NCBI GenBank assembly: GCA_050290245.1
Contig: JBNKHH010000003.1
Span: 1 to 43,468, forward strand
DNA: 43,468 nt
DNA from: JBNKHH01 sp050290245
GTDB lineage: Bacteria > Pseudomonadota > Alphaproteobacteria > Rhodobacterales > Rhodobacteraceae
Direction of reading: 5' to 3'
Every line of letters begins with the position of its first letter. The stretch's first letter is position 1. This document shows, in pieces, positions 16,164 through 23,530 of the stretch. The translations under genes were made by a program, and so were the position numbers. Under the pieces are notes generated by a model. It did not search any database and was not told the origin of the DNA. It saw nothing but the letters and a program-made list of their open reading frames with translations.

Positions 16164-16556
16164 TCAGGCGGCTTTCGTGGTCTTCAGAACACCTTTGATG
16201 TCTTCACAGGCCTTCAACTCATTCGTCAGCTCAACGATGATCTGGTCGATCTCGTCGCGCTGGCGGTACAGTTCGGACAGCTTTTCCTGCCCAAGGGTAC
16301 GAGCCTTTGAAATCTGCTTGTGGTTCTCGTCGCCATCGTAGAGGTCCAACAACTGGCGAATATCCTCCAGGCTGAAACCGAAGCGCTTGCCGCGCAGGAT
16401 CAGGGTCAGGCGTGCACGGTCTCTGCGGGTGAACAGGCGGCGGGTGCCTTGGCGCACCGGGGCCAGCAATTCTTTCGACTCGTAAAACCGCAGAGCGCGC
16501 GGCGTCACCTCGTAGGCATCGCACATCTCGCGGATCGTCATGTGTCTGTCGGGCAT
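16164..16556 (-). CDS. MerR-family regulator adjacent to the acyl-CoA dehydrogenase
   Basis: A 130-residue regulator with the MerR winged helix at the N terminus (MTIREMCDAYEVTPRALRFY, then an ARLTLILRGKRFGFSLEDIR helix pair) and a C-terminal coiled coil (about 80-120) for dimerisation. No cysteines suggest metal sensing. Together with its position this points to the LiuR-like group that controls acyl-CoA and branched-chain amino acid breakdown. GGAG seven bases upstream supports the ATG at 16556. It precedes the dehydrogenase by 21 bases and probably autoregulates this unit through dyads in the 177-base leader. It is paralogous to the next MerR gene. Confidence 0.92.
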   Translation of the reverse strand: MPDRHMTIREMCDAYEVTPRALRFYESKELLAPVRQGTRRLFTRRDRARLTLILRGKRFGFSLEDIRQLLDLYDGDENHKQISKARTLGQEKLSELYRQRDEIDQIIVELTNELKACEDIKGVLKTTKAA

Positions 16557-16619
16557 TGATCATCTCCAAAGTCCAAGCCGGGCCGACATGCGTATATTGG
16601 GACTTCGTATCAATACGTG

Positions 16620-16635
16620 CTTACGTATAGGTAAG
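16620..16635. promoter_or_regulatory. MerR-type dyad in the leader of the first MerR gene
   Basis: CTTAC-GTATAG-GTAAG is an inverted repeat 64 bases upstream of the MerR start at 16556. Its core TTAC-N6-GTAA has the same half-sites and spacing I recall for LiuR-type MerR operators (TTACGTWWACGTAA). A second dyad, CGTAT-CA-ATACG, lies next to it at 16606-16617. This is the likeliest autoregulatory site. Confidence 0.45.
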
Positions 16636-16697
16636 CGTAACGTGGCGTCACAAAAGATGCCTTGAAACAATCGAAAAATCTGACGTAGCGTCACAGC

Positions 16698-16719
16698 AAT
16701 TTTACCATCCGGTAAAATT
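16698..16719. promoter_or_regulatory. perfect 22-bp palindrome between the two MerR genes
   Basis: Nine-base arms AATTTTACC / GGTAAAATT flank a 4-base centre. A second small dyad TGACG-TAG-CGTCA lies at 16681-16693, and on the minus strand it is followed by GATTTTT. The 22-mer starts 15 bases past the stop codon of the upstream MerR gene on the minus strand. The set could be a terminator of that gene, an operator for the next, or both. Confidence 0.55.
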
Positions 16720-16733
16720 ACTACGGCCGCGGC

Positions 16734-17102
16734 TCAGTCTAGTGTCTGCTCAACTTCGTCACGGATCTTTTTCAGGTCGGCGATGGTCTCGGCCAGCGCG
16801 CGCTGCTCTTCCTCAAGGGCCAAAAGCTGCTCGTCGGCGGCTTCTATGAAGGCGCGCGACTGCTCCTGCGTGCCGCTCTGCTCGTAAATGTCCAGCCACT
16901 GACGAATACCTTCCAGGGAAAACCCCCACCGGCGACCGCGAAGGATCAGCGTCATCCGGGCGACCTCTCGCGGACCGTAGAATCGCGAACGTCCCTCGCG
17001 TTCGGGGGCGAGAAGCTCAATATACTCATAATACCGCAAGGTTCGCGGGGTGACATCGAACTTTGCGCACATCTCTTTAAAGGTCAGCCGTTCATGCGCC
17101 AT
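16734..17102 (-). CDS. second MerR-family regulator
   Basis: A 122-residue MerR protein starting at the ATG at 17102, with AGGAG seven bases ahead. The N terminus MAHERLTFKEMCAKFDVTPR and the segment MTLILRGRRWGFSLEGIRQW closely parallel the neighbouring MerR protein, marking a tandem duplication. The C-terminal helix (EEEQRALAETIADLKKI) is the dimer coiled coil. It has no cysteine motif for metals. It is divergent from the thioesterase-MATE unit starting at 17208. It could regulate that unit, the acyl-CoA dehydrogenase unit, or both. Confidence 0.92.
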   Translation of the reverse strand: MAHERLTFKEMCAKFDVTPRTLRYYEYIELLAPEREGRSRFYGPREVARMTLILRGRRWGFSLEGIRQWLDIYEQSGTQEQSRAFIEAADEQLLALEEEQRALAETIADLKKIRDEVEQTLD

Positions 17103-17207
17103 ACGTGCACTCCTGTGGACAGCAAAATAGACCCAGTCACCTTGCGGATCAATCGGCTTGCCCTTGCAAAGGCAATCGTCCGATAAAGCGGGAAGGGAGA
17201 CTACGAA

Positions 17208-17642
17208 TTGACCGACGACTTGCAGATCAAGGTTGAACAGGCGCGCCAGTTCATAGACGCGCTGCCCCATTGCCGTGCTCTCGGGATGAAACTCGTCGAC
17301 ATCAGCGCGGGCGAGGCGGTCATGTCGATGCCCTACAACAAGAAACTCGTGGGTGACCCGGCGACCGGCGTGATCCATGGCGGAGCGGTTTCCTCGCTGA
17401 TGGATTCCTGTTGCGGCACCGCCGTCATGGTGCATCCGAAAGGTCCGATGACGACCGCAACCCTCGACCTTCGGATCGACTACATGCGCCCGGCTACGCC
17501 CGGTCAGACGATCACGGCGCGCGCAACCTGCTATCATATCACTCGCACGGTAGCCTTCGTGCGCGCCGTAGCCACAGATGACGACACGCAGGACCCGGTG
17601 GCCACCGCCACCGGAGCCTTTACCGTTTCGAACGGAGCCTGA
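17208..17642 (+). CDS. PaaI-family hotdog thioesterase (first of two)
   Basis: A 144-residue hotdog-fold protein starting at a TTG codon with a strong GGAAGGGAGA site about eight bases upstream. The PaaI hallmark HGGAVSSLMDSCCGTA (the hotdog helix with catalytic Asp) and the strand DLRIDYMRPA are present. Such enzymes hydrolyse acyl-CoA thioesters, commonly aromatic or medium-chain. It is followed two bases later by a second, divergent thioesterase and then by a MATE exporter, all in one direction. The group looks like a small acyl-CoA hydrolysis and export unit. Confidence 0.88.
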   Translation: MTDDLQIKVEQARQFIDALPHCRALGMKLVDISAGEAVMSMPYNKKLVGDPATGVIHGGAVSSLMDSCCGTAVMVHPKGPMTTATLDLRIDYMRPATPGQTITARATCYHITRTVAFVRAVATDDDTQDPVATATGAFTVSNGA

Positions 17643-17644
17643 AG

Positions 17645-18160
17645 ATGTTGCGTCCCCGTCCGGAACCCGTCCAGGTGATCAAGCAACGCCGTGACAAGGC
17701 TCTGAAGGCGCTGGTCGAGAATATCCCGTACGTCCAGTTCCTGAACATCACCTTCGAGCGCCATGGCAACGAGCTGACCGCCGTGCTGAACTATCACGAG
17801 GCGCTGATTGGCAATCCCGCGCTGCCGGCAATCCACGGCGGCGTCATCGCCGCCTTCCTCGAGACGACGGCATTGATCGAGCTTGGCTGGCGCAACCTCT
17901 GGGACGAGATCGAATCGGGCCGCATCGACGCCGAGACTTTGTCGCACGACACCCTGCCTCGGATGCCCAAAACCATCGACTTTACCATCGACTACCTGCG
18001 CAGCGGACTGCCGCGCGACGGATATTGCCGCGCGCGGGTCAATCGCTCCGGCCGCCGCTATGCCAGTGTCCATGTCGAGGCCTGGCAGGACGATGTCCAG
18101 CGCCCGTTCGCCCAGGCCACGGGACACTTCCTGATGCCGTCACCGGCACGATCCGAATGA
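17645..18160 (+). CDS. PaaI-family hotdog thioesterase (second of two)
   Basis: A 171-residue hotdog protein starting two bases after the first one. The hotdog helix reads HGGVIAAFLETTALIELGW, with Glu rather than Asp at the position that is Asp in the first copy. The strand IDFTIDYLRSGLPRD matches the second family motif. There is an N-terminal extension of about 25 residues. The two may form a heteromeric enzyme, as tandem hotdogs often do, but this is inference. Its TGA overlaps the ATG of the MATE gene by 4 bases. Confidence 0.88.
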   Translation: MLRPRPEPVQVIKQRRDKALKALVENIPYVQFLNITFERHGNELTAVLNYHEALIGNPALPAIHGGVIAAFLETTALIELGWRNLWDEIESGRIDAETLSHDTLPRMPKTIDFTIDYLRSGLPRDGYCRARVNRSGRRYASVHVEAWQDDVQRPFAQATGHFLMPSPARSE

Positions 18161-19482
18161 CGCCCGACGCCAGGCCTCGGCCGATCACGCATCGACGGGT
18201 GCTGGCCATCGCGCTACCCATCGTCGTATCCAACGCCACAGTCCCGATCCTTGGCGTTGTCGATACCGGCGTCGTGGGCCAGATCGGAGACCCGGTCCCC
18301 ATTGGCGCCGTCGGCATCGGCGCTGTGATCCTGACTGCAATCTACTGGATCTTCGGCTTTCTTCGGATGGGCACGACCGGCCTCACCAGCCAGGCCCTTG
18401 GCGCGAACGATCGTGGCGAAGCCGATGCACTCCTTTCCCGGGCCCTGATCGTCGGCTTTGCTGCCGGCATCGCCCTGATCCTCCTTCAATGGCCGGTGTT
18501 CTGGGCAAGCTTCCAGCTCTCCCCCGCCTCTGCAGAGGTCGAGGCCAGCGCCCGAACTTACATGGCGATCCGCATCTGGTCGGCGCCCGCCGCCATCTCG
18601 CTCGCCGGTATCACCGGCTGGCTGATCGCAGCCGAGCGGACCCGCGCTATCCTCGTGATCCAGATCTGGATGAACGGGCTGAACATCCTGCTCGACCTCC
18701 TCTTCGTCCTCGGCCTCGACATGGGCGTTGGCGGTGTGGCGACAGCCACCTTCATCGCCGAATGGTCCGGCCTCGCCGTCGGCCTCTGGTTCTGCCGCGA
18801 CGCGTTCCGCCGCCCATACTGGAACGAATGGCCCCGCGTGATGAACCGCCCGCGCATCCTTGCCATGGCGGTCGTGAACCGGGACATCATGCTGCGCTCG
18901 CTGTTCCTTGAGACGATCTTCGTGTCATTCCTCTTCTTCGGCGCAAGCTTCGGAGACGTCCCGCTTGCCGCAAACCAAATCCTGCTGCAATTTCTGCACG
19001 TCACCGCCTATGCGCTCGATGGCTTTGCCTTCTCGGCAGAAACCCTCGTCGGCAACTCCGTGGGCGCGCGCGACAAGGCGCGGCTCAGGCGTGGCGCCCT
19101 GATGACCAGTACATGGGGCGTTGGTGTCGTGATCGTGGTTTCGGCCGGAGTCTGGATCTTCGGACCCGCCGTCATCGACCTGATGACCACCGCACCGCAG
19201 GTACGCCTCGCCGCAAAAGACCTTTTGCCCTGGATGGTCGCCGCTCCGATCCTGGGCATCGCTGCATGGATGCTGGACGGTATCTTCATCGGCGCCACCC
19301 GCACCGGCGACATGCGCAACATGGCGGCGCTCTCCGCGCTGGTTTACCTTGGCTCGGTCTGGGCGCTGATGCCGACGTTCGGCAATGATGGCCTCTGGAT
19401 CGCCTTCTTGATTTCCTTCGTCGCGCGCGGTGTGACGCTGGCAGTCAAATACCCCGCACTAGAGCGGGCGGCAGAAACCTGA
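18157..19482 (+). CDS. MATE-family (DinF-like) efflux transporter
   Basis: A 441-residue inner-membrane protein with about twelve hydrophobic segments and the MATE pattern. It shows ALPIVVSNATVPILGVVDTG near the N terminus (the Asp in helix 1), GTTGLTSQALGAND, and a second half repeating the motif around GFAFSAETLVGNSVGARDK. This matches the DinF branch of Na+ or H+ coupled drug/metabolite exporters. The start at 18157 is coupled to the second thioesterase by an ATGA overlap, suggesting export of a product of the two thioesterases. The substrate is unknown. Confidence 0.92.
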   Translation: MTPDARPRPITHRRVLAIALPIVVSNATVPILGVVDTGVVGQIGDPVPIGAVGIGAVILTAIYWIFGFLRMGTTGLTSQALGANDRGEADALLSRALIVGFAAGIALILLQWPVFWASFQLSPASAEVEASARTYMAIRIWSAPAAISLAGITGWLIAAERTRAILVIQIWMNGLNILLDLLFVLGLDMGVGGVATATFIAEWSGLAVGLWFCRDAFRRPYWNEWPRVMNRPRILAMAVVNRDIMLRSLFLETIFVSFLFFGASFGDVPLAANQILLQFLHVTAYALDGFAFSAETLVGNSVGARDKARLRRGALMTSTWGVGVVIVVSAGVWIFGPAVIDLMTTAPQVRLAAKDLLPWMVAAPILGIAAWMLDGIFIGATRTGDMRNMAALSALVYLGSVWALMPTFGNDGLWIAFLISFVARGVTLAVKYPALERAAET

Positions 19483-19486
19483 GATT

Positions 19487-19506
19487 CGCTTTTTCGCAGG
19501 ATGAAG
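19487..19506 (+). repeat. intergenic motif copy after the MATE gene
   Basis: The 20 bases CGCTTTTTCGCAGGATGAAG start five bases after the MATE stop codon. They resemble the motif copies at 13915-13936, 14077-14103 and 25930-25952, sharing the core TTTTT-N-GCA-N-GAT-N-AAG. It lies in the 25-base gap between convergent genes. Confidence 0.5.
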
Positions 19507-19507
19507 A

Positions 19508-19852
19508 TCAAAGGATCGCCAGCACATCCTCCGGCGGACGCCCGAGAGCGGCCTTGCCGTTGGCAAAGACCACCGGCCGCTCGATCAGCTTCGGAAAGGC
19601 CGCCATCGCGGCGACGGCCTCGGCCGCGCTGCTGTCCTTGCTCAGCCCAGCCTCTTTGAACTCGGCCTCGCCCCGACGGACCAGGGCCATCGCCGGAATC
19701 GCCAACAACTCCAAGGCCGCCTCAATCTCCTCCGCCGAGGGCGGATTCTCAAGGTAGAGACGAACCTCAGGCTCGACTCCCTGGTCCTTCAACACGGCAA
19801 GGGTCTGCCGCGACTTGGAACAGCGCGGGTTGTGCCAGATCGTGACGCTCAA
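19508..19852 (-). CDS. arsC: ArsC-family arsenate reductase (glutaredoxin type)
   Basis: A 114-residue thioredoxin-fold protein of the glutaredoxin-dependent arsenate reductase family (ArsC/YfgD). The catalytic cysteine is in HNPRCSKSRQTL, and the arginine that positions arsenate is in IERPVV. I start it at the TTG at 19852, whose GGAGG lies seven bases upstream. The upstream TTG would leave only one base. The frame then begins (M)SVTIWHNPRCSK, matching relatives. Its start overlaps the pyrD stop by 4 bases. The real substrate may not be arsenate, since no ars operon partners are present. Confidence 0.85.
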   Translation of the reverse strand: MSVTIWHNPRCSKSRQTLAVLKDQGVEPEVRLYLENPPSAEEIEAALELLAIPAMALVRRGEAEFKEAGLSKDSSAAEAVAAMAAFPKLIERPVVFANGKAALGRPPEDVLAIL

Positions 19853-20889
19853 AGCCAATCCTCCAGTTGGGTTCCCACGGCTTCGCTCACATTGGCAAAA
19901 CCGTCGTGGGACAGCATTTCGTCCAGGCCCCTCGCAATGCGATGCGCCAGCGACAAACCGCCGTAGACCATGGCCGTGTAGAGCTGAACCGCACTCGCGC
20001 CCGCTTTGATCTTTGCATAGGCATCCGCTGCCGAGGAAACCCCGCCAACGCCGATCAAAGGCAGGGTGCCGCCCGTCTCCTTGTAAAGCCGCGCCAGAAC
20101 CCGCGTCGACGGCATGAACAATGGCCGCCCGGACAAGCCGCCCGCCTGTCCCTTGTGGCGGCTGGTCAAACCCTCGCGCGAAAGCGTCGTGTTGGTTGCG
20201 ATCACCGCCGCCACGCCGCTTTCCTGTGCCACGCCCGCGATCCCCGCAATTTCTTCGTCGCTCAGATCGGGCGCGATTTTCAGGAATACCGGCACCTTGC
20301 CTGCCTCGGCCAGGACCCCGGCCAATAGCACGCGCAAAGCCTCGACGCCTTGCAGATCTCGTAGTTTCTCGGTGTTGGGCGACGACACGTTGACCGTGGC
20401 GAAATCCACGACATCCCGCGCCACCCGCATAACCTCGGCGAAATCCTTCGCCCGGTCGCTGCTGTCCTTGTTCGCCCCGATGTTCAGACCCACCGGAATG
20501 CCCTCGCCCCGCTCGGCCAGCCGATCGGCAATCGCCTCGATCCCGTCATTATTGAACCCGAAACGGTTGATCGCGGCCCGGTCGCTGCGCAGACGAAACA
20601 AGCGCGGCTTGGGATTGCCAGGCTGTGGACGTGGCGTTGCTGCGCCGACCTCCATAAACCCGAAACCGGCCCTCATCAGAGGTCCGACTGCGGTGGCATT
20701 CTTGTCGAACCCGGCGGCAAGCCCGACCGGGTTGGGCAACTCCAGCCCGGCAATCGTCGTGGCCAGCCGAGGAGACCTTACCGGCCCCGGCAATGGCGCA
20801 AAGGGCGTGTGCAGGGCCTTCAGCGCCAGCCCGTGCGAGAACTCGGGATCGAGGTTTTGCAGAACTGCCAGACCAAGCCTCTCGATCAT
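19849..20889 (-). CDS. pyrD: dihydroorotate dehydrogenase (quinone), class 2
   Basis: A 346-residue FMN enzyme that oxidises dihydroorotate to orotate and passes electrons to quinone. The N-terminal amphipathic segment (MIERLGLAVLQNLDPEFSH) that contacts the membrane is specific to class 2. Other motifs are GLAAGFDKNA, GFGFMEVGAATPRPQPGNP, the catalytic serine loop NVSSPNT and the phosphate loop GVGGVSSAADAY. I use the ATG at 20889, which overlaps the DUF952 stop by 4 bases; longer frames add unrelated sequence. With pyrB elsewhere in the window it is part of pyrimidine synthesis. It is coupled downstream to arsC. Confidence 0.97.
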   Translation of the reverse strand: MIERLGLAVLQNLDPEFSHGLALKALHTPFAPLPGPVRSPRLATTIAGLELPNPVGLAAGFDKNATAVGPLMRAGFGFMEVGAATPRPQPGNPKPRLFRLRSDRAAINRFGFNNDGIEAIADRLAERGEGIPVGLNIGANKDSSDRAKDFAEVMRVARDVVDFATVNVSSPNTEKLRDLQGVEALRVLLAGVLAEAGKVPVFLKIAPDLSDEEIAGIAGVAQESGVAAVIATNTTLSREGLTSRHKGQAGGLSGRPLFMPSTRVLARLYKETGGTLPLIGVGGVSSAADAYAKIKAGASAVQLYTAMVYGGLSLAHRIARGLDEMLSHDGFANVSEAVGTQLEDWL

Positions 20890-21227
20890 AGGGTCAGCCC
20901 CTTGAACCGGTGCTGCCCGTTCTCGAACGGAAGATCGCGCACCCAGACAACATCCTCCATCGTCAACGCCCGGTACAAATGCGGAAACAACGCCCCGCCC
21001 CGCGATACTTCCCACTTCAGCGCATCGCCCAGCCCATCGGATTCGACCGCCAAAAGCACCAAACCGGCTTCACCCGCAAAATGCTTCGATGCGGTGGCCT
21101 CGACCTGATCGCCGGTCGAAAAATGGATGAATCCGTCCGCCAGATCGACCGGGGCGCCAGCGGTTTCGCCCGCCTCTGAAAAGGCGGCGTATTCTTCAGC
21201 GCGGAAAATCTTGTAGATCATGGCCAT
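20886..21227 (-). CDS. DUF952-family protein
   Basis: A 113-residue protein that matches DUF952 by MIYKIFRAEEYAAF, then DLADGFIHFSTGDQVEAT, LLAVESDGL, and HLYRALTMEDV. The biochemical function is unknown. It is the first gene of a DUF952-pyrD-arsC series with 4-base overlaps, so it is probably co-expressed with pyrimidine synthesis. Two close in-frame ATGs (21227 and 21221) cannot be told apart. It is divergent from the 5'-nucleotidase gene. Confidence 0.85.
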   Translation of the reverse strand: MAMIYKIFRAEEYAAFSEAGETAGAPVDLADGFIHFSTGDQVEATASKHFAGEAGLVLLAVESDGLGDALKWEVSRGGALFPHLYRALTMEDVVWVRDLPFENGQHRFKGLTL

Positions 21228-21284
21228 GTCTGCTCACTGGCAAGGCACCGCCTGATGGTCAAGCCGAATGACGCAGCGGCATTG

Positions 21285-21302
21285 CTGTCACCCTTTTGAC
21301 AC
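21285..21302 (+). promoter_or_regulatory. candidate PHO box upstream of the 5'-nucleotidase
   Basis: CTGTCAC-CCTT-TTGACAC has two 7-base direct half-sites with the 4-base spacer of PHO boxes (consensus CTGTCAT-N4-CTGTCAT). The first matches well (six of seven); the second matches at four of seven positions. It lies 57 bases upstream of the start at 21359, a plausible distance for a PhoB-activated promoter, and the downstream gene encodes a phosphate-releasing secreted enzyme. The second half also contains TTGACA, so a normal -35 box is an alternative. Confidence 0.4.
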
Positions 21303-21358
21303 TCAAGCACGTTAGCTGCAATCTCAGCATCAGAGTAACCGACAGGGGGATTCCCAAA

Positions 21359-22924
21359 ATGATAAAAAAAATACTCGCCGGCAGCGCCGTACTGGCCCTG
21401 ACCACCGGCGCGGCAATGGCCGATTTCAGCCTGACCATTCTGCACACCAACGACTTCCACGCCCGGTTTGAACCGATCAGCAAATATGACTCGGGCTGCG
21501 GCGCCGAAGACAATGCCGAGGGCAAATGCTTTGGCGGCTCTGCTCGTCTGGTGACCGGCGTCGAAGCGGCCCGTGCCCGCGCCGGCAACACGCCGACCCT
21601 TCTCGTGGACGGTGGCGACCAGTTCCAGGGCACGCTGTTCTACACCTACTACAAAGGCAAACTCGCCGCCGAGATGATGAATAAGCTCGGCTATGACGCG
21701 ATGACCGTCGGCAACCACGAATTCGATGATGGCCCCGAAGTCCTGCGCGACTTCACCGCCGCCGTGAACTTCCCCATCTTGATGTCCAACGCCGACATCT
21801 CGGGCGAACCGCTTCTGGCCGGTGCGATCCAGAAATCGACCGTCATCGAAAAGGGCGGAGAAAAGATCGGCCTCATCGGCCTGACGCCCCAGGACACGGA
21901 CGAACTGGCCTCGCCCGGCCCCAACGTGATCTTCACCGATCCCGCAGGCGCCGTTCAGGCAGAAGTCGACAAGCTGACCGCCGAAGGCGTGAACAAGATC
22001 GTCGTTCTCAGCCACTCGGGCTATGCGGTCGACCAGCGCGTAGCCGCTGCAACAACCGGCGTTGACGTCATCGTCGGCGGCCACTCGAACACGCTTCTGT
22101 CCAACTCGGTCGAAGGCGCAGCAGGCCCCTACCCGACCGTGGTGAACGGCGTGCAGATCGTCCAGGCCTACGCCTACGGTAAGTACCTGGGCGAGTTGAA
22201 CGTCACCTTCGACGACGCTGGCAACGTCACCGGAACTTCGGGCGACCTCGTCGTCATGGATGGCACTGTGGCCGAGGACGAGGCCACCAAGGCCCGCGTC
22301 ACCGAAGCCGCTGTGCCGCTGGACGAAATCCGCAACAAGGTCGTGGCGGTAACAGCCGCTCCGATCGACGGAGAGCGTGGCAACTGCCGCCAGAAGGAAT
22401 GCGAAATGGGCAACCTGATTGCCGATGCCATGCTTGACCGCGTCAAGGATCAGGGCATCGACATCGCGATCCAGAACAGTGGCGGCGTGCGCGCCTCGAT
22501 CGACGCGGGCGAAGTCACCATGGGCGAAGTCCTGACCGTCCTGCCGTTCCAGAACACTCTCTCGACCTTCCAGATCACCGGTGCCACTCTGGTCGATGCC
22601 CTCGAAAACGGTGTCAGCCAGCACGAAGAAATCGCCGGCCGCTTTCCGCAGGTCGCCGGTATGACCTTCTCGGTGGATCTCTCCGCTGAGGTCGGCAGCC
22701 GGATCTCGGACGTCATGGTCGGCGGTGTGCCGGTCGAGATGGACAAGGTCTATGGCGTCGTGTCGAACAACTTCGTGCGCAACGGTGGTGACGGCTACAA
22801 GATGTTTGTCGATGCCGAAAACGCTTATGATTTCGGCCCCGATCTGGCCGACGTGACAGCCGAGTACATTGCGTCGCAGGGCAAGTTCACGCCGGTCATC
22901 GAAGGCCGTATCACCTTCAAATAG
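21359..22924 (+). CDS. secreted 5'-nucleotidase / UshA-like metallophosphatase
   Basis: A 521-residue periplasmic enzyme with a signal peptide cleaved near TGAAMA (residue 22). The metallophosphatase half shows TILHTNDFHARF (Asp and His metal ligands), VDGGDQFQG, GNHEFDDG and the histidine pair in SHSGYAVD and GGHSNT. The C-terminal nucleotidase domain begins near NEXT-like segments with QNSGGVRASI and NNFVRNGGDGY. It cleaves extracellular nucleotides to nucleoside and phosphate, supplying P and nucleosides. The ATG at 21359 follows a GGGGGA site. It is a single transcription unit with a strong terminator and a possible PHO box. Confidence 0.94.
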   Translation: MIKKILAGSAVLALTTGAAMADFSLTILHTNDFHARFEPISKYDSGCGAEDNAEGKCFGGSARLVTGVEAARARAGNTPTLLVDGGDQFQGTLFYTYYKGKLAAEMMNKLGYDAMTVGNHEFDDGPEVLRDFTAAVNFPILMSNADISGEPLLAGAIQKSTVIEKGGEKIGLIGLTPQDTDELASPGPNVIFTDPAGAVQAEVDKLTAEGVNKIVVLSHSGYAVDQRVAAATTGVDVIVGGHSNTLLSNSVEGAAGPYPTVVNGVQIVQAYAYGKYLGELNVTFDDAGNVTGTSGDLVVMDGTVAEDEATKARVTEAAVPLDEIRNKVVAVTAAPIDGERGNCRQKECEMGNLIADAMLDRVKDQGIDIAIQNSGGVRASIDAGEVTMGEVLTVLPFQNTLSTFQITGATLVDALENGVSQHEEIAGRFPQVAGMTFSVDLSAEVGSRISDVMVGGVPVEMDKVYGVVSNNFVRNGGDGYKMFVDAENAYDFGPDLADVTAEYIASQGKFTPVIEGRITFK

Positions 22925-22963
22925 TATCGATCCGAGATTTGCGCCGCCCGCCCGGCGTCGCGA

Positions 22964-22997
22964 GGGGGCCGCTGCTAACGCAGTGGCCCCCTTTTTT
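22964..22997 (+). terminator. intrinsic terminator of the 5'-nucleotidase gene
   Basis: An 11-base stem (22964-22974 with 22981-22991, one G-T wobble) with a 6-base loop is followed by six T. It lies 40 bases after the stop at 22924 and is the best terminator in the window. Confidence 0.9.
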
Positions 22998-23128
22998 GCG
23001 CTGGTAAAAGTGACACGACGGCCACAAGCTCGGCGTATCCCCGCCGATTGAGCGCAGCCGGGGGCTGGATTCAGTCCGCCAACTCGTGAACCGTGCATTG
23101 GGGCATTCTGGTCGCAAGGAGACAACGC

Positions 23129-23530
23129 ATGAAACTCACCACCACGGCAAAGGTCACCACCGCCCTCTTTCTCAGCGTTCAGCTGGTCGCCACCACTCAG
23201 ACAGCGACCATGGCGCGCGCCGAGATGATCGGCACCTCGACCGCCATTGAACGGCAGGCGGCAATTGCCAACCGCACCTTCCTGATGGGCGAAATTCAAA
23301 AAGACGAGATCCGCCGCGAAATCATCGCTCTCGGCGTCGATCCGGCCGAAGCCGAAGCCCGTCTTGCCGCGCTTTCGGACGCCGAGATCGCGCGCATGGC
23401 CGCCGAGATGGATGACGACATGGCGGGCGCCGGTGTCGTCGGCACGCTTGGCATGATCTTCATTATCCTCCTGGTGACCGATCTTCTCTGCCTGACGCAC
23501 CTGTTCAACTTTACCCGGTGCGTTCGCTAA
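23129..23530 (+). CDS. PA2779-family membrane protein
   Basis: A 133-residue protein beginning MKLTTTAKVTTALFL, which looks like a signal sequence cleaved near MARAE. A charged helical middle (EIQKDEIRREIIALGVDPAE) precedes a single C-terminal hydrophobic segment (GMIFIILLVTDLLCL) and a short basic end (FTRCVR). This matches the PA2779 family, whose genes sit beside PA2778-type C39-like peptidases in many proteobacteria. The AAGGAG site supports the ATG at 23129. It overlaps the next gene by 13 bases, so translation is coupled. The C-terminal helix-plus-basic-tail looks like an anchor or sorting signal; processing by the neighbouring peptidase is a guess from pairing. Function unknown. Confidence 0.88.
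   Translation: MKLTTTAKVTTALFLSVQLVATTQTATMARAEMIGTSTAIERQAAIANRTFLMGEIQKDEIRREIIALGVDPAEAEARLAALSDAEIARMAAEMDDDMAGAGVVGTLGMIFIILLVTDLLCLTHLFNFTRCVR

Noticed and set aside
19508..19858. Longer arsC form starting at the TTG at 19858
   Set aside because: The GGAGG lies only one base before that codon; the TTG at 19852 has correct spacing and gives the family N terminus.
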